Shown in pieces: positions 1 to 5,792 of a DNA stretch of 7,235 nt (position 1 is its first letter; each line of letters begins with the position of its first letter). The translations under genes were made by a program, and so were the position numbers. Origin of the DNA: an uncultured Roseiflexaceae bacterium (GTDB lineage Bacteria; Chloroflexota; Chloroflexia; Chloroflexales; Roseiflexaceae). The stretch is from contig CALJIC010000300.1 of NCBI GenBank assembly GCA_937974195.1, forward strand, positions 1 to 7,235, given 5' to 3'. The notes below the pieces were generated by a model, which did no database searches, had not been told where the DNA came from, and saw nothing but the letters and a program-made list of their open reading frames with translations.

Positions 1-62
1 AGCTTCGCTCGCACCCCGGCTGTGTGTTTCAGCGGAGCCGCGCCTCAGCTGCTGGCCGTAGC

Positions 63-2150
63 CTACCCGCTGGCCAGGTTGGTCATCAGCTCGTCGTCCT
101 CCTGCGGGTGGCGCAGGTGGTCCACCAGCTCCTGGATCTCCTTGCTCGGCTCGGCGGTCATCTTGCTGACGATGTAGACCAGCAGGAAGTTGACCGGGAT
201 GCCGAAGATACCGGCCGACGCGTCCGAGATACCCAGGATGGCCAGGTTCGGGTTGATGTAGACCATCGTCAGGTAGCCGATCGTCACGGCCAGGCCGCCG
301 ATGATGCCGGCGATCGCGCCCGCGCCGTTGGCGCGCTTCCAGAAGATGCCGAGCAGGATGATCGGGAAGAACGACGCCGCGGCGAGCGAGAAGGCCCAGG
401 CGACCATGCGGGCGATCAGCGCCAGGTTGGGCATGGCCGCCAGCGCCGCGAGCGCCGCCGCCACCACGATCATGCTCTTGCCGAGGAACATGCGCCGCTG
501 CGGCGTGGCGCTCGGGTTGAGCGTGCGGAAGTAGATGTCGTGCGCGATCGCCGAGGCGATCACCACCAGCAGCCCGTCGGCCGTGGAGAGCGCCGCCGCG
601 AGGCCGCCGGCGGCGATGATCGCCGCGACGGTGTACGGCAGGTTGGCGACCTCCGGGGTCGAGAGCACGATCAGGTCGTTGTTAATGTTCAGCTCGGCGA
701 ACTGCAGGATGCCGTCGACCGAGGCGGCGGTGACGGACGAGCCGCTCAGCTCGCCGGCGCTGCCGGTCGTGTCGTCCACCGGGGCGAACGGCCCGAGCTG
801 CACCACCCCGTCCCCGTTGGCGTCGTTCCAGACCAGCGTGCCGGCCTGGATGCGGTCCTTGGCCCAGGCGGGCAGGCTGTCGCCGGAGAGCCCTTCGAGC
901 ACCGAGTAGTCATTGATGTTGAACAGCCCGGTGCGGACGTACTGCGGCACCCAGTTCGCCGGCTGCCCGGTGGCCCGGTCGATGAAGCTGGCGACGCCCT
1001 GGTCCACCACCACCTGGCTGCCGACGACGTTCTGGAGGATGTTCCAGCGCGCGAAGGCGGCGTAGGCCGGCGCGGTGAAGTAGAGCAGGAAGATGAAGAA
1101 CAGCGCCCAGCCGACGCTCATCCGGCTCTCGCGCACGCTCGGCACGGTGTAGAAGCGGATGAGGATGTGCGGCAGGCCGGCGGTGCCGAGCATCAGGCAC
1201 AGCGTCAGCGCCAGGAAGTCCCACGGGGTGCCGAGCCAGTCGGTGTTGGTGATCGGGGCGGGCGGCGTGAGGCCGATGCCGCGGGCGGCGGTGATGGCGT
1301 TGGCGTTGGTGAGCGCCTCGTTGTACGGCGTGACGTAGGCCTTGGTGATGCCCTGGGCCTCCTCGAGCGCGGTGATGTTCTGCAGCGCCTGGCCGTAGGC
1401 GAGCTGCGGGATCGGGATGCCGGTGAGCTTGATCGCCAGGAAGGTGACCGGGATGAGGTAGGCGATGATCAGGATGATGTACTGCGCGACCTGCGTCCAG
1501 GTCACCGCCTTCATGCCGCCGAGGAACGAGCAGACCAGCACGCCCGAGAGGCCGATGACCACGCCCCACTGGTAGGGGACGCCGACGAAGCGGCTCATGA
1601 TCAGGCCGACGCCGGTGACCTGCGCCGTCACGTAGGTGAAGCTGACGATGATCGCCGCCACGGCCGCGACGACGCGGGCGCGGGTGCCGCCGAAGCGCGC
1701 GCCGACGAAGTCGGGGATCGTGTACTGGCCGAACTTGCGGATGTACGGCGCGAAGAGCAGCGCCAGCAGCACGTAGCCGCCCGTCCAGCCCATGATATAG
1801 GCCAGGCCGTCATAGCCGAGCGCGTAGAGCGTGCCGGCCATGGAGATGAACGACGCGGCGCTCATCCAGTCCGCGCCGGTGGCCATGCCGTTGAAGATCG
1901 CCGGGACGTTGCGCCCGGCGACGTAGTACTCGTCGAGGATCTTGGTGCGGCTCAAGATGCCGACCGTGGCGTACAGCCCCATCGTCAGCAGCAGGAAGGT
2001 CCAGCCGATGACGGCGGTCGGCAGGCCGGCGAACAGCTCGAGGCCGCCGAGGATGAAGCAGAAGATGATGAAGCAGATCGTGAAGATGCCGTAGTAGCGC
2101 GCCAGCCTACTGCGCCACGCGGCCTGAACCGCAGTTGTCGAGACAGCCAT
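63..2150 (-). CDS. Sodium:solute symporter large subunit, VC_2705 subfamily (SSS family)
   Basis: This is a 695-residue inner-membrane transporter of the sodium:solute symporter family, expected to couple Na+ entry to uptake of a small solute. Relatives are often annotated as acetate or other monocarboxylate symporters, but the substrate here is not shown. About 13 hydrophobic segments are visible from residue 20 to 662. Family landmarks include DEYYVAGRNVPAIFNGMATG (73-92), GLPHILIRFYTVPSVRES (325-342), and a helix near 511-530 reading AAGGLAAALSTADGLL, whose S522/T523 fall where SSS transporters bind Na+. A long hydrophilic insert (about 370-500) contains an EF-hand-like DANGDG (443-448), a feature I recall as typical of this subfamily. 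The ATG has a GAGGAG-type ribosome site shortly upstream and lies 15 bases after the stop of the small-subunit gene, so the two should be co-transcribed. The charged tail (665-695) is cytoplasmic-looking. The gene is complete. A 2.5-kb open frame on the opposite strand is a shadow of it. Confidence 0.93.
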   Translation of the reverse strand: MAVSTTAVQAAWRSRLARYYGIFTICFIIFCFILGGLELFAGLPTAVIGWTFLLLTMGLYATVGILSRTKILDEYYVAGRNVPAIFNGMATGADWMSAASFISMAGTLYALGYDGLAYIMGWTGGYVLLALLFAPYIRKFGQYTIPDFVGARFGGTRARVVAAVAAIIVSFTYVTAQVTGVGLIMSRFVGVPYQWGVVIGLSGVLVCSFLGGMKAVTWTQVAQYIILIIAYLIPVTFLAIKLTGIPIPQLAYGQALQNITALEEAQGITKAYVTPYNEALTNANAITAARGIGLTPPAPITNTDWLGTPWDFLALTLCLMLGTAGLPHILIRFYTVPSVRESRMSVGWALFFIFLLYFTAPAYAAFARWNILQNVVGSQVVVDQGVASFIDRATGQPANWVPQYVRTGLFNINDYSVLEGLSGDSLPAWAKDRIQAGTLVWNDANGDGVVQLGPFAPVDDTTGSAGELSGSSVTAASVDGILQFAELNINNDLIVLSTPEVANLPYTVAAIIAAGGLAAALSTADGLLVVIASAIAHDIYFRTLNPSATPQRRMFLGKSMIVVAAALAALAAMPNLALIARMVAWAFSLAAASFFPIILLGIFWKRANGAGAIAGIIGGLAVTIGYLTMVYINPNLAILGISDASAGIFGIPVNFLLVYIVSKMTAEPSKEIQELVDHLRHPQEDDELMTNLASG

Positions 2151-2165
2151 TGTGCTCGCTCCTCG

Positions 2166-2447
2166 CTACTTGTCGCGGTCACGCATACCGTACTCGGCGT
2201 CGAGCCGGTTCATCCGCCAGGCGTAGTAGAAGATCAGGACGACGAAGACGATCAGGGACCCTTGGCTGCCCATGTAGTAGCCGAGCGGGAAGCCGCCGAT
2301 GACGATGCTGTTCAGCTGCGGCAGGATGAGCGGGGGGATGTAGGCGACCACGAACCAGATGATCAGCAGCGTGGTGATCAGCCGGATGTTCGCTCGCCAG
2401 TATGCCTCGAGCCGCTGCTTGCGGGTGGTATCCTCCTGTGTGGACAT
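2166..2447 (-). CDS. Sodium:solute symporter small subunit (DUF4212 family)
   Basis: This 93-residue membrane protein belongs to the DUF4212 / putative sodium:solute symporter small-subunit family, whose genes typically sit directly before VC_2705-type symporters, as here. It has a charged N-terminus (MSTQEDTTRKQRLEAYWRAN), a first membrane helix at about 22-43, the conserved GFPLGYYMGSQGS (52-64), a second helix at about 63-78, and the family ending YYAWRMNRLDAEYG (74-87). It probably assembles with, or helps insert, the large subunit; its exact role is unknown. The start at 2447 is chosen because AAGGAGG lies 6 bases upstream on the minus strand and the length matches the family. The open frame runs further upstream to 2696, but that extension is arginine/alanine-rich and has no family resemblance. 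I found no confident sigma-70 promoter for the operon in the upstream region. Confidence 0.92.
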   Translation of the reverse strand: MSTQEDTTRKQRLEAYWRANIRLITTLLIIWFVVAYIPPLILPQLNSIVIGGFPLGYYMGSQGSLIVFVVLIFYYAWRMNRLDAEYGMRDRDK

Positions 2448-2749
2448 GCGCGCCTCCTTGCGTGTATGCGATCCACAATCCGGACGTAGTACAGCATCGA
2501 GACAAGGTGACTGCCTGAGCGTGACGTTCGACCTCAACCTCCTTTCCTCAACGCGCCGTGCGGCGCTGCGCGCCCTGCGATCGTGCGCCTGTGCGGCCGC
2601 CCATGCAGCGGCGCGCCCACGGCGCGGTGGACGCAGAGCATCACGCCAAGGCCTGCCACATGGGGAGGCCGCTGGCGCCGATCGCCGGCGAGTCAATCTG
2701 AAATGGGTATCGTAGGTCGCGACTCTAGCAGCCGTTTTTCAGTGCACGA
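2448..2749. other. Non-coding region between divergent genes (symporter operon leader side)
   Basis: No convincing gene is present. Open frames here are arginine/alanine-rich and lack ribosome sites. The minus-strand leader of the symporter operon should lie here. It contains a repeated heptamer (listed separately) and several short GC palindromes, such as GCGCCG-TG-CGGCGC at 2553-2566, which are common by chance at this GC content. Possible minus-strand -10 boxes (TGTACT around 2489-2494, TACGAT at 2709-2714) have no reasonable -35 partner, so I do not call a promoter for the operon. The region becomes noticeably more AT-rich from about 2697 towards the recombinase promoter. Confidence 0.6.
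2532..2552 (-). repeat. Direct repeat GTTGAGG, two copies 14 bp apart
   Basis: On the minus strand, GTTGAGG occurs twice with a 7-base spacer (AAAGGAG); in plus-strand coordinates the copies are 2532-2538 and 2546-2552. It lies about 85-105 bases upstream of the symporter small-subunit start, where an activator or repressor site would be expected. The two heptamers are identical, but the motif is short and could be chance. Confidence 0.35.
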
Positions 2750-2782
2750 TAAAGTTCGTGTAAAGTTTCGGTAAAGTTTGGC
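2750..2782 (+). promoter_or_regulatory. Three tandem 11-bp repeats (TAAAGTT boxes) upstream of the recombinase
   Basis: The heptamer TAAAGTT occurs at 2750, 2761 and 2772, so the repeat period is exactly 11 bp with variable 4-bp fillers (CGTG, TCGG, TGGC). The second and third copies share the longer core GTAAAGTTT. The last heptamer ends 11 bases before the -10 box, and the array covers the place where a -35 box should be. Direct repeats of about 11 bp in this position are what OmpR/PhoB-family response regulators use, as in Pho boxes. The regulator is unknown. The first unit also sits inside a 5-bp inverted repeat (CACGA..TCGTG, 2745-2760). Confidence 0.55.
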
Positions 2783-2786
2783 GCGG

Positions 2787-2795
2787 TGCTATACT
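2787..2795 (+). promoter_or_regulatory. Extended -10 promoter of the tyrosine recombinase gene
   Basis: TGCTATACT gives an extended -10 element (TG, one base, then TATACT at 2790-2795, 5 of 6 to consensus). The -35 position at 17-bp spacing (2767-2772, TTCGGT) is poor and lies within the 11-bp repeats, which suggests dependence on an activator. Transcription would begin near 2802, leaving a leader of about 25 bases before the ATG at 2827. Confidence 0.55.
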
Positions 2796-2826
2796 GGTCG
2801 CGGAACGGATGCGCGCGGGGGAGACG

Positions 2827-3840
2827 ATGGACCAAGAGCCAACGCCGATCGCCGAGGCCGCCGACCTGTGGGCGGCGGCGCAACGGGCGCGGCGGCGCCC
2901 GCTGGCGGCCAGCACGATCGAGTCCTACCGCGACGCGTGGCGCTCGTTCGCGGCGTGGGCCACCAGCCAGGGCCGGCGCACCGCCGCCGACCTGCAGCCG
3001 CGCGACCTGGGGCTGTGGATCGACTCGCTGGCCGGCATGGCCGACGGCACGGTGCAGACCTACAGCCACGGGGCGCTGGCGATCGTCAAGTTCCTGGCCG
3101 ACCGCGGCGAGCTGGGGTGCGACCTGGCGCTGCTGCGGATGCACCTGCGCGACGCGCTGCCGCGCGCGCCGGCGGGCCGCGCGCCGGATGTGCCCGACCT
3201 GCGGCGGCTGGTGACGTTCTACGACGCCGAGCCGCCGGCGGGGGAGCCGGGCAGCCGGGCCGAGCGCGAGCGCCTCAACGCCCTGCGCAACGCGGCGCTG
3301 CTGCACCTGCTGTTCTCCACCGGCGCGCGGATCTCCGAGCTGCTGGCGCTCGATGTGGCCGACGTGCGCGGCGACGACGGGGCGATCGCATCGCGGGTCT
3401 TCGTGACCGGCAAGGGCAACCGGCGGCGGGCGATCTTCATCCGGCCCCACGCCCAGCGGGCCCTCGGCCGCTACCTGGCGCTGCGCCGGGCGGCCTTCCC
3501 GCGCGCGGCGGCGCTGTTCATCTCCCACGGGCCGCGCGGCGCCGGCGAGCGCCTGAGCCGGGTGACGGCCTGGAAGATCGTGACCGACGCCGCCTACGCG
3601 CTGGCGGACCAGATCGAGGCCGACGGCCGCCCGCGCGAGGCGCGCCAGCTGCGCGAGACGACCCCGCACACCTTCCGCCACTTCGTCGCCACCTGGCTGC
3701 TGAACGAGGGCGCGCAGCTCTCCGAGGTCTCGGCGCTGCTGGGGCACGCCAACACCCGCATCACCGAGCAGTACTACGCGCGCCACACCGACGACCGGCT
3801 GCAGGAGCTGCACGACCAGTTCGCGCCGGACCCGGAGTAG
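2827..3840 (+). CDS. Tyrosine recombinase / integrase (XerC/XerD-like)
   Basis: This 337-residue site-specific recombinase cuts and rejoins DNA through a tyrosine-phosphate intermediate. An N-terminal SAM-like core-binding domain spans about residues 8-110 and a catalytic domain about 150-330. All expected catalytic positions are visible: R168 in STGARISELL, K196 in VTGKGNRRR, H281 and R284 in HTFRH, H307 in LLGHANTR, and Y316 (first Tyr of EQYYARH), assigned by alignment to the XerC/XerD pattern LGHAN..TTQIY. Numbering is from the ATG at 2827, preferred over the in-frame ATG at 2809 because GGGGGAG precedes it and the predicted transcript would leave only a few bases before 2809. It is somewhat longer than typical XerC/XerD (about 300 residues). 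No excisionase, phage gene, tRNA or attachment repeat is nearby, so it could be a chromosomal Xer-type enzyme, a remnant of an element, or an orphan integrase. Its own promoter lies just upstream. Confidence 0.9.
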   Translation: MDQEPTPIAEAADLWAAAQRARRRPLAASTIESYRDAWRSFAAWATSQGRRTAADLQPRDLGLWIDSLAGMADGTVQTYSHGALAIVKFLADRGELGCDLALLRMHLRDALPRAPAGRAPDVPDLRRLVTFYDAEPPAGEPGSRAERERLNALRNAALLHLLFSTGARISELLALDVADVRGDDGAIASRVFVTGKGNRRRAIFIRPHAQRALGRYLALRRAAFPRAAALFISHGPRGAGERLSRVTAWKIVTDAAYALADQIEADGRPREARQLRETTPHTFRHFVATWLLNEGAQLSEVSALLGHANTRITEQYYARHTDDRLQELHDQFAPDPE

Positions 3841-3860
3841 GCGCGGCCGTTCAAAGAGCG

Positions 3861-3886
3861 CCCAGCGCCCCGGCGCGCGGCGCGGG
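3861..3886 (+). terminator. Weak hairpin after the recombinase gene
   Basis: CCC-A-GCGCC (3861-3869) pairs with GGCGC-GGG (3879-3886) around a 9-base loop, with one bulged A. It begins 20 bases after the recombinase stop and ends before the sqdB promoter, where a terminator is expected. There is no T-run, so intrinsic termination is doubtful, and GC-rich hairpins of this size arise easily here. Confidence 0.25.
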
Positions 3887-3907
3887 CAGAGGAACAGGTC
3901 TTGCGGT

Positions 3908-3936
3908 TTGCCGCTGGCTACGGCGCGTGGTATACT
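3908..3936 (+). promoter_or_regulatory. Sigma-70-type promoter of sqdB
   Basis: The -35 box TTGCCG (3908-3913) and -10 box TATACT (3931-3936) are separated by 17 bases, and TGG directly before the -10 makes it an extended -10. Transcription should start near 3943, about 44 bases before the sqdB ATG. It shares the TATACT extended -10 with the recombinase promoter but has a better -35 and lacks the 11-bp repeats, which suggests largely independent expression. Confidence 0.65.
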
Positions 3937-3986
3937 CGCGCCGCCGGACCCCACACGATAACAGAAACTGAAGGAGAGTCGGACGT

Positions 3987-5186
3987 ATGCGTATCCTCGT
4001 CCTCGGCGGAGACGGCTACCTTGGATGGCCCACCGCCCTGCACCTCTCGCAGCGCGGCCACGACGTGGCGGTAGTGGACAACTTCCTCCGCCGCATGTGG
4101 GACCATGAGCTTGGCACGCACAGCCTGACTCCAATTCGATCGCTCCAGGAGCGAGTGGCCGTTTGGCGTGAGCTGACCGGGAAGGTGATCGGCACCTATA
4201 TCGGCGACCTGTGCGACTATACGTTTCTCGAGCCGGTGATCCGCGAGTTTCGCCCGGAGGCGATCGTGCACTTCGGCGAGCAGCGCAGCGCGCCCTACTC
4301 GATGATCGACCGGCGCCACGCGGTGTTCACACAGGTGAACAACGTCACCGGCACGCTCAACGTGCTGTACGCGATCGCCGAGCACGTGCCGGACTGCCAC
4401 CTCGTGAAGCTCGGCACCATGGGCGAGTACGGCACCCCGAACATCGACATCGAGGAGGGGTACATCACCATCACCCACAAGGGGCGCACCGACACGCTGC
4501 CCTACCCCAAGCAGCCGGGGAGCTTCTACCACCTCAGCAAAGTCCACGATAGCCACAACATCATGTTCTGCTGCCGCATCTGGGGCATCCGCGCCACGGA
4601 TCTGAACCAGGGGGTGGTGTACGGCTTGGAGACGCCCGAGACGGCGATGGACGAGCGGCTGTGCACGCGGTTCGACTACGACGGGGTGTTCGGCACAGCG
4701 CTGAATCGCTTCCTGGTGCAGGCGGTGGCCGGCGTGCCGCTGACGGTGTACGGCAAGGGCGGGCAGACGCGCGGCTTCCTGGATGTGCGCGACACGCTGG
4801 CGTGCGTGGAGCTGGCGATCAACAACCCGGCCGAGCGCGGCGAGTTCCGGGTCTTCAACCAGTTCACCGAGCAGTTCAACGTGGCCGGGCTGGCGGAGGC
4901 GGTGCGCGAGGCCGCGCTCGAGTTCGGCATCGACGTGCAGATCGAGCACCTGCCCAACCCGCGCGTCGAGAAGGAGGAGCACTACTACAACGCCGCCAAC
5001 ACGCGCCTGCTGGACCTGGGGCTGCAGCCGCACTACCTGAGCGAGACGCTGCTCGAGTCCGTGATCCGCATCGTGATGCAGTACAAGCACAACCTGCGGC
5101 CGGAGCTGATCATGCCCGCGGTGGACTGGCGGCGGACCCACAACACGCCCATGCCGACTGAGCCGGTGCGGGCGGAGACCGCGTAG
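3987..5186 (+). CDS. sqdB: UDP-sulfoquinovose synthase (SqdB/SQD1)
   Basis: This 399-residue cytosolic enzyme makes UDP-sulfoquinovose from UDP-glucose and sulfite, using tightly bound NAD. It supplies the headgroup of the sulfolipid SQDG found in photosynthetic membranes. It is an extended short-chain dehydrogenase: the Rossmann NAD motif GGDGYLG is at 7-13, and the active site matches plant SQD1 with T144 (KLGTMGEYGTPNIDIEEGY, 141-159) and Y181/K185 (YHLSK). Hallmark blocks include VHFGEQRSAPYSMIDR (94-109), TDLNQGVVYG (204-213), YGKGGQTRGFLDVRDT (255-270), VFNQFTEQF (289-297) and EEHYYNA (330-336). These are nearly identical to what I recall of Arabidopsis SQD1, so the assignment is strong. 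The start has AAGGAGA 9 bases upstream. The next enzyme of the pathway, the sulfoquinovosyltransferase SqdX/SQD2, is absent from the window. The extra tail (about 386-399) is short and unremarkable. Confidence 0.97.
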   Translation: MRILVLGGDGYLGWPTALHLSQRGHDVAVVDNFLRRMWDHELGTHSLTPIRSLQERVAVWRELTGKVIGTYIGDLCDYTFLEPVIREFRPEAIVHFGEQRSAPYSMIDRRHAVFTQVNNVTGTLNVLYAIAEHVPDCHLVKLGTMGEYGTPNIDIEEGYITITHKGRTDTLPYPKQPGSFYHLSKVHDSHNIMFCCRIWGIRATDLNQGVVYGLETPETAMDERLCTRFDYDGVFGTALNRFLVQAVAGVPLTVYGKGGQTRGFLDVRDTLACVELAINNPAERGEFRVFNQFTEQFNVAGLAEAVREAALEFGIDVQIEHLPNPRVEKEEHYYNAANTRLLDLGLQPHYLSETLLESVIRIVMQYKHNLRPELIMPAVDWRRTHNTPMPTEPVRAETA

Positions 5187-5199
5187 GGATCTTCCTCGT

Positions 5200-5240
5200 T
5201 CCGCCGCTCTGCCCCGCCACAGCCGCGGCAGAGCGGCGGA
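5200..5240 (+). terminator. Strong 14-bp hairpin downstream of sqdB
   Basis: TCCGCCGCTCTGCC (5200-5213) is perfectly complementary to 5227-5240, with a 13-base loop. It begins 13 bases after the sqdB stop. It has the position and strength of a transcription terminator or 3'-end stabilising structure, but no T-run follows on either strand, so it is not a textbook intrinsic terminator. A 14-bp perfect match is unlikely to be chance. Confidence 0.6.
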
Positions 5241-5246
5241 GCAGCG

Positions 5247-5275
5247 CGCCCGCCATACCTCCCCGGAGGCGGGCG
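5247..5275. repeat. Inverted repeat, 8-bp arms
   Basis: CGCCCGCC (5247-5254) pairs with GGCGGGCG (5268-5275) around a 13-base loop that itself holds CCTCC..GGAGG, giving an alternative shorter fold. It is the second of three hairpins in a row between sqdB and the DinB-like gene. Confidence 0.45.
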
Positions 5276-5280
5276 GCACG

Positions 5281-5297
5281 GCCGCGCACGGCGCGGC
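5281..5297. repeat. Inverted repeat, 7-bp arms with 3-base loop
   Basis: GCCGCGC (5281-5287), loop ACG, then GCGCGGC (5291-5297). This is the third hairpin of the intergenic set, ending 16 bases before the ATG of the DinB-like gene. On the mRNA it would form a stable stem close to the ribosome-loading zone. Confidence 0.45.
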
Positions 5298-5313
5298 GTC
5301 TGGGCTCCTCATC

Positions 5314-5784
5314 ATGGCCGACGAAACGCGAGAGTTTCTGCTGGGGCGGCTCGAGCGGCGGCGCGCGGACCTGCGCGCGGCAACCGCCGGGCTCACCGAG
5401 GGCAGCGCGGCCGCGCTGAGCGTGACGCCGGAGTGGAACGCGCTGCAGCAGCTGCGGCACATCCTCGCCTGGCACGAGGTCACGCTGCGCAGCTTCGAGG
5501 AGTGGGGCGGCCCGCTGGAGTGGATGCCGCAGACCGAGGACGAGGACGAGCGCAACGCGATCTTCCAGGCGGAGCGGGCACACCTCGGCCTGGAGGAGAC
5601 GCTGGCGCGCATCGAGGCCAGCTACGCGCGCATCGAGGAGCTGCTCGGCGCGAGCGACGCCGAGCTAGCCGAGGAGGGGATCGCGCCATGGGGCGAGCGC
5701 ATCTCGCGCCTGCGAGCGATCTCCGGCATCCTCTGGCACGACGGCGTCCACCTCAGGGAGATCGTAAGCGCGAGGAAGCTGTAG
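5314..5784 (+). CDS. DinB-like four-helix metal-binding protein
   Basis: This is a 156-residue, probably cytosolic, all-helical protein resembling the DinB / ClbS-DfsB superfamily. The pattern is amphipathic helices with a metal-type histidine triad: H49 in QLRHILAWHE, the classic second-helix position (H54 is also possible), and H142 plus H146 in the HxxxH of WHDGVHLREI near the C-terminus. Members include thiol transferases, DNA-damage-inducible proteins and many of unknown role, so no reaction can be assigned. The motif EWNALQQLRHILAWHE (40-55) corresponds to the family's recurring W-x(n)-H-I-x-x-W pattern. No good ribosome site precedes the ATG, and a hairpin lies 16 bases upstream, so expression may be weak, or translation coupled or structure-controlled. 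No promoter was found in the gap after sqdB. It converges with the PucC-family gene, with 8 bases between stops. Confidence 0.75.
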   Translation: MADETREFLLGRLERRRADLRAATAGLTEGSAAALSVTPEWNALQQLRHILAWHEVTLRSFEEWGGPLEWMPQTEDEDERNAIFQAERAHLGLEETLARIEASYARIEELLGASDAELAEEGIAPWGERISRLRAISGILWHDGVHLREIVSARKL

Positions 5785-5792
5785 CGAGCCCG

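Noticed and set aside
24..2489. Very long plus-strand open frame (821 codons) opposite the symporter
   Set aside because: Its product is dominated by Arg, Asp, Gly, His and Gln with no domain, hydrophobic core or ribosome site. It mirrors the GC-rich codon use of the symporter on the other strand, which has clear family motifs.
2553..2566. GCGCCG-TG-CGGCGC palindrome
   Set aside because: It is a short GC palindrome with a 2-base loop, expected often by chance in DNA this rich in GC.
2448..2696. N-terminal extension of the DUF4212 gene
   Set aside because: The frame stays open, but the extension is Arg/Ala-rich, does not resemble the family, and would skip the good ribosome site in front of the ATG at 2447.
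2750..2782. CRISPR or replication-origin iterons
   Set aside because: The repeat unit is only 11 bp with no spacers, there is no Rep or Cas gene nearby, and the array abuts a promoter, so a regulator site is the simpler explanation.
2809..2826. Earlier in-frame ATG for the recombinase
   Set aside because: It would sit only a few bases after the predicted transcription start and has no ribosome site; the ATG at 2827 has GGGGGAG just upstream. Leaderless translation from 2809 cannot be fully excluded.
2725..4134. Minus-strand open frame (469 codons) opposite the recombinase and sqdB start
   Set aside because: It is low-complexity Arg/Gly/Ala/Pro-rich and overlaps two well-supported genes and both of their promoters.
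3918..5612. Minus-strand open frame (564 codons) opposite sqdB
   Set aside because: It is antisense to the strongly conserved SqdB, with a composition typical of a GC-rich shadow frame (Arg/Val/His/Ala) and no recognisable motif.
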